Shown one piece after another: positions 53,973 to 64,000 of a DNA stretch of 64,000 bases. Positions within the stretch are counted from its first letter, which is position 1; each line of letters begins with the position of its first letter. Position numbers and translations under genes: made by a program. Source of the stretch: Vicia villosa (Eukaryota > Streptophyta > Magnoliopsida > Fabales > Fabaceae); NCBI RefSeq assembly GCF_029867415.1, contig NW_026705419.1, positions 248,001 through 312,000 on the forward strand. The letters run 5' to 3'. The notes under the pieces are model-generated. The model searched no databases. It saw nothing but the letters and a program-made list of their open reading frames with translations, and had not been told where the DNA came from.

Positions 53973-53982
53973 GTATAAATAG
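53973..53982 (+). promoter_or_regulatory. TATA box of the E5 LTR
   Basis: GTATAAATAGG-type box about 670 bp into the LTR. Confidence 0.5.
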
Positions 53983-54900
53983 GCTCTAAATATCACACTT
54001 TTGAGGACAACAAGATTAACCCTAGCATTCACGGTGCATACACCATACCAAGAACCAACCCCTTTTTTATTCACACTAACTTTTGCATATATTCTATTCA
54101 CCAATTCACTGTTTACAACAATTTACACACACAAGTCACTAACTAACCTTTGTTTCACGTTTTCATAAATTCTTGTATAGCAACATGCTAAAAGATAAAC
54201 TACAATTACTACCGAAATCAAACCTGCAAAATATAAACCTTCACTAAAACCGCATCCAATTCCATCACCATAATATAGTTCGGAAAATAGATGCAAATAG
54301 AAAACTCAGCATCAACAATTTGAACACAATACTCAAACTAACGAATCTTATTCTATGCCCAAATTGTTATATGTTTTTTGTACAGGAAAAAGGAAAAAAA
54401 TCGGGTTCGCCGGAGACGCATCAACATCATAGCTCTGATCCATAGCCACCGCCGCAAGCCACACCGGCACACACAGTCTCCGAACAGCCCCAGCGGTACT
54501 CCCGTTCTTTTCCGATCTCCTCTGCTGAACCGCTGAGAGTTTGCCGCCAGCAACAAGATTCCGACGAAGCCGCGCGTTCAACCGCAGCCCAAGCACCTTC
54601 CAAACGCACTGCTCCGGCCGAGGACCATCACACCGGAAACACGGAACACGCAGTATTTATTCTGAATCTTTCATTTACTTGTTTAATTTGAGTGTTTCTT
54701 TTAATTATTTTTGAGATATTATGCTGTGATTTTGTTTATGAGGTGGTTTTTGTTTTGTTTGTCTTCTGACTGTGAGTTTAAGAAAAGAGAAATAGAATGG
54801 ACAAAAAAGAGATTAATGAGAGAATGAATCAAGACACTACCTCTTGTTATTCACTTTTAGTTTTAATTTAATTTTACTAATAAAAGGGGAGACATGTGTC

Positions 54901-54905
54901 GTGTA
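54901..54905. repeat. Target-site duplication of E4 (left copy)
   Basis: GTGTA, repeated at 62431-62435 right after the other LTR. Confidence 0.95.
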
Positions 54906-57436
54906 TGTAACATCCCGATTTTTATTAATATTTTTATTAATTATATTAGTAATTATATTGTTTGGTGTTTTTAATAATAACTTATTTATTTAGTTATTAT
55001 GTGATATAATAATTATTTAAGTATTTAATTATGTGAGTGTTTGTGTTGTTTGACTTAATTGAGTTATTAGAGAGATATAACTAAATGGGCCTAAGTGATA
55101 GAAACATAATGGATGGATTGGTGGGTTAAGCCCAATTGACATAAGTGAGATAGTAAGAGAAGGTTAGGGTTTTAGAGGTTACTATTTTCATTTGGGGGAA
55201 AAGATAGGAAGAAGAGAAAAGAGGCAAAAGGGAAGAGAACAATGGTGGAAGAGAAAAGCTAGAAGAAACCTCATTTTCGCAGCAAGTTTCAGCATTGAGT
55301 CACCTTAGCAAAACGGATGTATCTCTCAATCCAACCGTTGGATCGTCGCGTGGTTTTGACACAACGTTCCTGACTCATAGAGGTAAGTTCTGACCGGAGC
55401 GATTTTGATTTTGAGGATTTTAAGTTCGTCTGATAAGCTGATTTCCGAACTGGTTTTTAGGTGTGTCTCCAAATTATGTTTGAAGGATTTATTTTGGAGA
55501 AAAGCTTAGAGCTATGGTGAAAGATTTCATATTTGCCAAGGTAAGGGTGGGGTTCTTTCATGCTAAAAGGTTGTATGATAGTATGTTATAGTGGGTTTAA
55601 TTCTATACTTTGATATCCATATTCTTCTATGTTGCAATTTTGGGTATTTGATGATTGTTGGAATGTGATGATATAAATGTGATAAGTTGTGTGCAATTGA
55701 TAATCTATGTGTATTAGATTGTTATGTTTGTTGTGAGTAAACCATTGATAGTGAAATAATGGGTTTTGTTATAGAATTGGAAAATAATGGAATAGAAATA
55801 TAATAGTTGAATTGAAATTAATATAGTTAATTATTAATTGGATAGTTAAATTATTAGTTGAATTGATTCCAATAAGTCTATGTGATTGGAATATACTTGA
55901 ACTTGGACCAATTATTCGGTTTATCGGTAAATTACGGTATTTTGAGAAATTGTGTGTAATTGTGTTTTAGCTTGAACATGTATGTTGAGAAATATATATT
56001 GTCATGCCAATGATGTTGTTTTGATATTGATTCTTTATGGTTAGTTGGTTAGCATTAATTCTAATGACTAATTGCTTGATGTTGAAAATGTGTGTTCATG
56101 TATAATTGACAAAAATGAGAATTAACATGAGATAGTATGATTACTAGTGTTAATTGGATTGTGTGAATCGTAATTGATTAATTGGCCTCTCATATGTGAA
56201 TGATGTGTGTGTGTGTTGTGAATGTTGTATACAATTGGTGGATAATTCATAGAGTTGAATTATTGTGATATGTGGAAAGTTAAGATGGTAGAGATGATCT
56301 TAATTGCATATATTTGTGAGATTGTACATACATTCATATCATAGTGTGCCTTGAAACATAGGTGGAATTGCTTTGAAACACAAGCGTGGCTTGGATTCTA
56401 GAGTGAATCGGAAAGCGGTAAACTATATGTTTACATTTGGTGGCTTTGGTCTTGTCCGGATCTGAAGCGTGGCTAGATTCTATATGAATCGGAAGCGGTG
56501 GAACTTTGGGTCCATATTGGGTACCACATGCATAGAGTCACATGTCTTGCATTGAGTTACATTGGAGTTATGTGATGTTTGAATATATGTAATTATGTGA
56601 TTAGGTGATTGTTATGTGTGCATGAGATGTGATAATTAAATTTGGTGATGTTTGATACATGATTTTGGTGATATATGTAAATGAAACGTATATGATGAGA
56701 ATGCAAATATATATATGTATTAATGATATATGTATATATGTGGAATATATGAACCATGTTTTTCCATTGTTAATAGTTGTATTAATTTACGTTGTGATTA
56801 TGAAGTATATGTTATTATGTGCTTGAATGACATACTTGTAAACTTGAATACATTGTTATAGTTGATAGTTAACATTATTGTTGTGATGCAAATTGCTTAT
56901 ATTGAGAAGTGGTGAATTGTGTATGATTTTATCTTTGCTATATGTATTATCATACTTTCCTTTATAATGTTTGATATCTCACCCCTTCTGCTGATGTTTC
57001 CCCTACCATGGGAAATGGGCAGGTACTCAAGTATAGCTGTGGAAGTTTGTAGATTCACCGTGTCTGGTTGGTGTGTCGCTCTGATACGTAGCACTCGGGG
57101 GTTGTCTATATTGTTGTTTCTATGTTGTTCATGTTTTAGTTGTTGATTTCCAAATTGGATAATGAGAAGTACTATGATGTTTGAAGTTGTTTCCGATTAA
57201 ATAAGATGATTTGTTTATAAATTCGAATGTTATGATTCCGCTGCATATTAAAATGAAGTTGGTTTGTCTAAGAGCTGTTATAAGTTGTTTTGTGCTTCTC
57301 TGAGATTAAAGTGCTATGTATCTGTTCATGAGTTGTTTATAGGAAGTAAATGTGATATCCCAAATGCATTGTTGATAGTTTTTAAAATACTCTGATTTCT
57401 CGCATGATACTTTTGGGTAGAATTTGGGGTGTTACA
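54906..57436 (+). repeat. E4 5' LTR
   Basis: 2531 bp, near-identical to 59894-62430; I noticed differences at about 55395 (C/T), in a GT run (56205-56220), in an AT run (56705-56720) and at about 57150 (T/G). It includes a purine-rich block, a strong AG|GTAAGT donor-like site at 55381-55388 and an imperfect duplication around AAGCGTGGCT (56380-56520). Confidence 0.95.
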
Positions 57437-57440
57437 TTAG

Positions 57441-57455
57441 TGGTATCAGAGCAGG
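57441..57455 (+). other. E4 primer-binding site (initiator Met)
   Basis: TGGTATCAGAGCAGG starts 4 nt after the LTR, complementary to the 3' end of plant initiator tRNA-Met, the usual primer of Tekay-type elements. Confidence 0.92.
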
Positions 57456-58299
57456 TCGGTCCGTCCGGCCAAGTTGTCGAGTCAGTTGAGTTGTGTGACA
57501 GTTGAATGACGTTAGTGTTTTATTCCTTAGTACGCGACATGTGTGTGAAACACTGTTGGTACTTGTTCGTTTTGTTGCAGGGTTAGTTTGAGCGAAGTAG
57601 GGAAGAAGCTGTGCTTCTTGGATATGTTTCAGTTGTAAGTTAATGGTGCAATATATTTCTTAAGGAGACAGAGCAAGCAATGTAGAAGTTTGTTGGTTTC
57701 CGAATTCGAAGGTAACATGGATTTAAGATTTTGGTTGTTTAACAAGTCGGAACGTCTTGGAATAAGGACAATTGTTATAAGATCGAATTTAGGAAGTTGT
57801 CATATTCAGCATTATTGGTGGACTGTGAAGTTATCAGTTTAGGTAACTGTTGCGTAGGATGTTGACGTAAGAATAATTATTAAGCGACGAATTACGGTAG
57901 ACCTTGTCAAGGGATCCTTGGCAAGAGATTGGAAAAGTTGTCGAAGTTGTTGGAACATTCAAGTCGGAGTTAGAAATGCGAAGGGACGAGTATGATTCCA
58001 AGAATAAAAAGTGTTGATAGTGGTGTAAAGGAATTATGTTCTAATGTTATCACAAGGTGTGTGTTAGCATGTTCAGATGATTTTGCGAGTTAATGAAGTA
58101 TGGTACTTTTGGTGACGTAAAGGATTCTATTGCAGTTAAGTAACGATGGTTTACGCTACCATTATGGTTGTCGGCTATCTATTGACAAATTGAGGAACTG
58201 ATCACCCTTAATCTCTTGTTGATAGTAGACGGAATCGTATTGGAATGAGATAGACTTGTCTTACCAGCTTGATAATATTGGAAGTGAATAAGTCTGTGC
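57456..58299 (+). other. E4 internal region without recognisable gene
   Basis: This is where gag and protease should be. I find no gag core, zinc knuckle or protease motif in any frame; stops are frequent. A good 3' splice-site-like TTTTGTTGCAG lies at 57571-57581. Confidence 0.6.
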
Positions 58300-59880
58300 A
58301 AGATGGTGCGATGTTGTTTAGGTTGTTTGCAACTTTGGATGTTCATGAGGAAATAACGATTGGGGGATTATCGATAGTTGGCGCATTTGCATAAGTGTTT
58401 CCTGAAGATGTAAGTGATTTACCGTCAGAAAGAAAAGTTGAGTTTTCGATCAATTTAGTTCCTGGAACTAGTCTTGTATCGAGGACTCCATATAGGATGT
58501 CTGCTTATGATGTTGAAAGAGATGAAGAGTCAACTTGAAGATTTGTTTGAGGAGAGGTTGATTCGTTCGAGTGTGTCGTCTAGAGGTGCATATGTTTTTG
58601 TTGGTTAAGAAGAATGAAGGTTTTGCAAGGCTTTATGTTGAAACAAAAAGGACAAGTTGTAGCTTATGCTCCAAAGCAACTTAAGATTCATGAGAGAAAT
58701 TATCTGACGCAAGATTTTGAATTGGCCGCCGTTGTTTTTGTTTTAAAACTTTGAAGGCAATACTTATTTGGATCGAGATTCGATGTGTATAGTGACTACA
58801 AGAGTTTGAAGTATTTGCTTGATCAGAAAGAGTTGAATACGAGACAGAGAAGGTGGTTGGAATTCTTGAAGGACTAGGATTTTGCTTTGAATTATCATCC
58901 GAGAAAAGCGAACGTTGTAGCCAATGCATTGAGTAGGAAATAATTGCATATGTCTATGTTGATGATTCAAGAATTGGAATTGTTGGAATAATTTCGAGAT
59001 TTGAGTTTGGTATGTTGAAGCTTACTTGTGGTATTCTTGATGAGATTAGAGAAGGTCAGAAATCGGATTTGAAATTGGTTGACAAGATGAAATTGATTGA
59101 TTGAGGATAAGGTGATAATTTTCGGATTGACGAGAACGGTGTCATGAGATGTCGTGATTGAATTTGTATTCCAGATGTTTCGGATTTGAAAAAGAGAATT
59201 TTGGGATGAAGGGCATCAAAGTGGTTGAGTAATTATCCTAGTGCTACTAAGATGTATCAAGACTTGAGAAAGTTATTTTATGGCGAGGTATGAAGAAGGA
59301 TATTGTGGAATTTGTGTATTCGTGTTTGACTTGTCAGAAGTCAAATATTGAACATCAGAAACCGTCTGGTTTGATGCAACCGTTGTCCATTCCTGAGTGG
59401 AAGTGGGATAGCATTTCTATGGATTTGTTTTGGGTTTTTCTAGGAAATCGATTAATTGTGAGGCAATTTGGGTCATTGTAGATGGATTGACGAATTTTTC
59501 TCACTCTATTCCGATAAGCAGGGATTATCCGATGGAGAGACTTGCAAAGTTGTATTTTGAAAAGATTGTGAGTTGGCACGGTATTCCATCGAGTGTTGTT
59601 TCTGATAGAGATCCGAAGTTTACTTCTAGATTTTGGAAAGTTTTGTATAGTACTTTGATTATTAAGTTGTGTTTGAGTTTTGTTTATCATCCGCAAGCTG
59701 ATGGTCAAACGGAGAAGACGATTCAGTAACTTGAGGATCTTTTGAGAGCTTGTATTTTGAAGCTTTGTATGGTCGAAGGTGTGGAACGCCTTTGTGTTCG
59801 TGTGATTCTGGGGAGAGTAAGTGTAGTTTTGGAGATGAGATGGTTGTGTCTATGGTATTTTCGAGGACGAAAATATTCTA
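58300..59880 (+). pseudogene. pol: E4 pol remnants: pre-RT, RNase H and integrase fragments
   Basis: Fragments in order: pre-RT linker ([32 protein letters not shown], about 58330-58500); a jump past the RT core; RNase H ([33 protein letters not shown], about 58640-58940); integrase zinc end and core (CLTCQKSNIEHQKPSG, then DGLTNFSHSIPI, VSDRDPKFTSRFW, YHPQADGQTEKTIQ, about 59290-59730). Internal stops and frameshifts separate them. RT catalytic motifs, the integrase C-terminus and the chromodomain are absent, and the remaining 150 bp run into the polypurine tract. Confidence 0.88.
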
Positions 59881-59893
59881 AGTGGGGGAGAGT
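59881..59893 (+). other. E4 polypurine tract
   Basis: AGTGGGGGAGAGT directly before TGTAACATCCC. Confidence 0.92.
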
Positions 59894-62430
59894 TGTAACA
59901 TCCCGATTTTTATTAATATTTTTATTAATTATATTAGTAATTATATTGTTTGGTGTTTTTAATAATAACTTATTTATTTAGTTATTATGTGATATAATAA
60001 TTATTTAAGTATTTAATTATGTGAGTGTTTGTGTTGTTTGACTTAATTGAGTTATTAGAGAGATATAACTAAATGGGCCTAAGTGATAGAAACATAATGG
60101 ATGGATTGGTGGGTTAAGCCCAATTGACATAAGTGAGATAGTAAGAGAAGGTTAGGGTTTTAGAGGTTACTATTTTCATTTGGGGGAAAAGATAGGAAGA
60201 AGAGAAAAGAGGCAAAAGGGAAGAGAACAATGGTGGAAGAGAAAAGCTAGAAGAAACCTCATTTTCGCAGCAAGTTTCAGCATTGAGTCACCTTAGCAAA
60301 ACGGATGTATCTCTCAATCCAACCGTTGGATCGTCGCGTGGTTTTGACACAACGTTCCTGACTCATAGAGGTAAGTTCTGACTGGAGCGATTTTGATTTT
60401 GAGGATTTTAAGTTCGTCTGATAAGCTGATTTCCGAACTGGTTTTTAGGTGTGTCTCCAAATTATGTTTGAAGGATTTATTTTGGAGAAAAGCTTAGAGC
60501 TATGGTGAAAGATTTCATATTTGCCAAGGTAAGGGTGGGGTTCTTTCATGCTAAAAGGTTGTATGATAGTATGTTATAGTGGGTTTAATTCTATACTTTG
60601 ATATCCATATTCTTCTATGTTGCAATTTTGGGTATTTGATGATTGTTGGAATGTGATGATATAAATGTGATAAGTTGTGTGCAATTGATAATCTATGTGT
60701 ATTAGATTGTTATGTTTGTTGTGAGTAAACCATTGATAGTGAAATAATGGGTTTTGTTATAGAATTGGAAAATAATGGAATAGAAATATAATAGTTGAAT
60801 TGAAATTAATATAGTTAATTATTAATTGGATAGTTAAATTATTAGTTGAATTGATTCCAATAAGTCTATGTGATTGGAATATACTTGAACTTGGACCAAT
60901 TATTCGGTTTATCGGTAAATTACGGTATTTTGAGAAATTGTGTGTAATTGTGTTTTAGCTTGAACATGTATGTTGAGAAATATATATTGTCATGCCAATG
61001 ATGTTGTTTTGATATTGATTCTTTATGGTTAGTTGGTTAGCATTAATTCTAATGACTAATTGCTTGATGTTGAAAATGTGTGTTCATGTATAATTGACAA
61101 AAATGAGAATTAACATGAGATAGTATGATTACTAGTGTTAATTGGATTGTGTGAATCGTAATTGATTAATTGGCCTCTCATATGTGAATGATGTGTGTGT
61201 GTTGTGAATGTTGTATACAATTGGTGGATAATTCATAGAGTTGAATTATTGTGATATGTGGAAAGTTAAGATGGTAGAGATGATCTTAATTGCATATATT
61301 TGTGAGATTGTACATACATTCATATCATAGTGTGCCTTGAAACATAGGTGGAATTGCTTTGAAACACAAGCGTGGCTTGGATTCTAGAGTGAATCGGAAA
61401 GCGGTAAACTATATGTTTACATTTGGTGGCTTTGGTCTTGTCCGGATCTGAAGCGTGGCTAGATTCTATATGAATCGGAAGCGGTGGAACTTTGGGTCCA
61501 TATTGGGTACCACATGCATAGAGTCACATGTCTTGCATTGAGTTACATTGGAGTTATGTGATGTTTGAATATATGTAATTATGTGATTAGGTGATTGTTA
61601 TGTGTGCATGAGATGTGATAATTAAATTTGGTGATGTTTGATACATGATTTTGGTGATATATGTAAATGAAACGTATATGATGAGAATGCAAATATATAT
61701 ATATATATATGTATTAATGATATATGTATATATGTGGAATATATGAACCATGTTTTTCCATTGTTAATAGTTGTATTAATTTACGTTGTGATTATGAAGT
61801 ATATGTTATTATGTGCTTGAATGACATACTTGTAAACTTGAATACATTGTTATAGTTGATAGTTAACATTATTGTTGTGATGCAAATTGCTTATATTGAG
61901 AAGTGGTGAATTGTGTATGATTTTATCTTTGCTATATGTATTATCATACTTTCCTTTATAATGTTTGATATCTCACCCCTTCTGCTGATGTTTCCCCTAC
62001 CATGGGAAATGGGCAGGTACTCAAGTATAGCTGTGGAAGTTTGTAGATTCACCGTGTCTGGTTGGTGTGTCGCTCTGATACGTAGCACTCGGGGGTTGTC
62101 TATATTGTTGTTTCTATGTTGTTCATGTTTTAGTTGTTGAGTTCCAAATTGGATAATGAGAAGTACTATGATGTTTGAAGTTGTTTCCGATTAAATAAGA
62201 TGATTTGTTTATAAATTCGAATGTTATGATTCCGCTGCATATTAAAATGAAGTTGGTTTGTCTAAGAGCTGTTATAAGTTGTTTTGTGCTTCTCTGAGAT
62301 TAAAGTGCTATGTATCTGTTCATGAGTTGTTTATAGGAAGTAAATGTGATATCCCAAATGCATTGTTGATAGTTTTTAAAATACTCTGATTTCTCGCATG
62401 ATACTTTTGGGTAGAATTTGGGGTGTTACA
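59894..62430 (+). repeat. E4 3' LTR
   Basis: 2537 bp copy of the 5' LTR, ending GGGGTGTTACA. It adds a few AT dinucleotides near 61695 and lacks GT dinucleotides near 61200. No gene is supported; the repeated 65-75-codon ORFs have no known domain. Confidence 0.95.
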
Positions 62431-64000
62431 GTGTACTTATTGGAACCAAATAGTTTTGAAAAGTCAACAACAATATTTAATTTTCAGGTCTTATACATCA
62501 GAGAGGAAGTACCCTAATGTACATCATGTTTCCTATGTTTTTTATTTTTGTTTTTATTTCTATTATCTAATTTAATTAGTTCTTCTTATGATAACTTATT
62601 TGGACCTTAAGTCCATATTTTAGGTTAATCTAATAACACCCTATGTATTTATCTCGTCTAAGTTATTTATTTACTTTTATTTTGTTTATAGTTTTAATAT
62701 TTTCATTTTAACATTTAATTTTAGCTTCATTATAATAAATTAATAAAAACACCAAAAATATGTTTATATCTTTAAATTAGATTTTTATTTCTCATATAAA
62801 AATACAAATATAAATATGTCTTATTTTCACTATACGTTATAATATTAGAAATACAAAAAAATATATTTTATCTAGATGTTTATATTTTCCCTTTCTATAT
62901 AAAAAAAGAAAAAGCACAAAACAAAATATATTTTAAATTAGTCATTTTCTTTTAGAATTCAATATGTTTAATTTTATAGTTTAATTGATATTTGTTGGTA
63001 TTTATCTCACCTATTCATACATTATTTTCTCTACCCATACTAACATTCTCTTAATTTTGCGAGGTACTATCATTGAGGCTTCATGGACATTTACAAGCTT
63101 TATACTCATATTTTTGTATATATTTTATTGTCGCTTTAATTTCATTTTGGGGGTTTGTAATAATTTTTTATTCCCCACTTGGTTTATTGTACTCCCCTCC
63201 CCCAAGCCTTGAAATAGTTAGAATTTATTTTCTGCTTTTTACTTTCTGCATTATATACTTGTTAGATGTATGTTTAGGATTGTATGGTAAGATTTAAAAA
63301 CAACCGATAGATCACTTTCAAATCAAAGATAAATAAAAAATAACCGAATTTAACACACGTGATTGTTGCACACACTCACCTCTAGGGTACGCCCCTCTTG
63401 GTTGCCTTACGGATAATTATAAAGGTCATGTCCCTCGAATATAGAGGTATCTTAGCAAAACAACGACCCTTGAGTAAAATCATCATAAAAGATCATAGTC
63501 CCTCGATGTCCCTCAAGGTAGCCTATACGACCTCGATGACCCTTCGATGACCCGCACGTCCAATATAAACAAGAACTACCTACTTCTATATAGTATGGAT
63601 AGTCCTAGGAACCTTAAAAAGCATAGAAAAAGACCAACTATTTAGGGTAGTGCTCTTAATATGCCTAGCTCTATTAAAAACATCTTTTCAAAAAACTCTC
63701 TCAAAGACTAAGGCTACGCATTTACGCTAAAGTCCTTATGTCCCTTTTCAACATAAATCAAACAAAACAATCATGAGCTAAGTAAATTAAGAGCCCGTAG
63801 ATAACTACGGATGAAAAGGGTGCTTGCACCTTCCCTTTTCATAACTTACCCCCCCGAGCCTGTTTTCTTTTAAAAAGGTCTTTTTCTGTACTTTTTACCT
63901 TTCCTAACATTGGAAGTCGGTGGCGACTCATGCTCACCGCAACATTGTTGCTTACATTTCAATAAAGTCAGTTCACCGAGTTACATTGCTGATTGATGAA
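62431..64000 (+). repeat. E5: plus-strand Ogre-like LTR, right part to window end
   Basis: Begins with the GTGTA duplication and continues the E5 LTR. The first kilobase is AT-rich and without features. Near the end it has the U5 hairpin (63811-63842), AAAAGGTCTTTTTCTG and GTCGGTGGCGACTC, which match the U5 end of the E1 LTR in opposite orientation. The LTR end and its primer site should lie just beyond the window. Confidence 0.8.
63811..63842 (+). promoter_or_regulatory. U5 hairpin of E5
   Basis: Perfect 10-bp arms ATGAAAAGGG and CCCTTTTCAT around TGCTTGCACCTT, on the sense strand of E5. It differs from E1 at both sides of the stem. Confidence 0.65.

Larger units (their letters stand above)
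53302..54905 (+). repeat. E5: plus-strand Ogre-like LTR, left part
   Basis: Opens TGTCATACCCCAAAATTTGCC, the start shared with the minus-strand Ogre LTRs. It holds a tRNA-like module (53540-53600), a TATA box (53973-53982) and a GC-rich block (54400-54660) in otherwise AT-rich DNA. It is interrupted at 54905 by E4 and resumes at 62431. Minus-strand ORFs of 60-82 codons in the GC-rich block overlap each other and have no recognisable domain. Confidence 0.8.
54906..62430 (+). mobile_element. E4: defective Tekay/Del-type Ty3/gypsy chromovirus
   Basis: 7.5 kb plus-strand element with 2.53 kb LTRs, initiator-Met PBS, only about 2.46 kb of internal DNA and a polypurine tract, flanked by GTGTA. Integrase wording (CLTCQKSNIEHQKPSGLMQP) and LTR ends TGTAACATCCC..GGGGTGTTACA fit the Tekay/Del lineage. 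Gag, most of RT and the chromodomain are missing and many stops are present, although the LTRs are nearly identical. It must have moved with proteins from another copy. Confidence 0.93.

Noticed and set aside
54348..54609. Three overlapping minus-strand ORFs in a GC-rich block
   Set aside because: They overlap in different frames, show no domain, and lie antisense inside the E5 LTR; open frames are expected in GC-rich DNA.
56897..57146. ORFs of 65-75 codons repeated in both E4 LTRs
   Set aside because: They recur only because the LTR is duplicated; they overlap on opposite strands and have no known domain.

Overview
The window is plant nuclear DNA made almost entirely of nested LTR retrotransposons; I find no ordinary host gene. 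Three giant Ty3/gypsy elements of the Ogre (Tat) lineage lie on the minus strand. Their hallmarks are 4.4-5.1 kb LTRs, an extra ORF1 before gag, a short intron between protease and reverse transcriptase, a tRNA-Arg-type primer site and a second (archaeal-type) RNase H. Ogre abundance points to a legume of tribe Fabeae (pea, vetch, faba bean, lentil); the species cannot be fixed from the sequence alone.

Layout, with my names. E1 (3077-22898) is complete, with near-identical LTRs (3077-7841 and 18132-22898) and the 5-bp target duplication GAAGT. It sits in the 3' untranslated tail of E2 (window start to 38752), whose 3' LTR is 1-1229 and 5' LTR 33663-38752. E2 sits in the integrase region of E3 (38753-52428, left part outside the window), whose 5' LTR is 47978-52428. 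E3 is inserted in an older LTR of its own family, E6 (52429-53301). A plus-strand Ogre-like LTR, E5, starts at 53302, is split by E4 (54906-62430, duplication GTGTA) and runs on to the window end. E4 is a defective Tekay/Del-type chromovirus with an initiator-Met primer site.

Each Ogre element reads on the minus strand as 5' LTR - PBS - leader - ORF1 - gag-pro - intron - RT/RNase H/aRNase H/integrase - tail - polypurine tract - 3' LTR. E2 has open frames throughout. E1 has an in-frame deletion of about 1.34 kb removing the RT active site and both RNase H domains, plus an altered protease site. E3 has two nonsense codons and a disrupted integrase.

The most interesting signals are RNA-level. 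(1) In E1 and E2, three tandem stem-loops follow the pol stop; the stems vary with compensatory changes, mismatches become G-U only in the sense strand, and most loops are GAAA. (2) In E1, E2 and E3 the gag-pro stop TAA lies inside the intron donor GTAA, and splicing restores frame. (3) A U5 hairpin covaries among four families. (4) tRNA-like A/B-box modules with T-runs lie in two LTRs. (5) The E1 LTR carries its own TATA box and a 55-residue two-membrane-span ORF. (6) The 3' tails hold repeats complementary to the primer-binding site.
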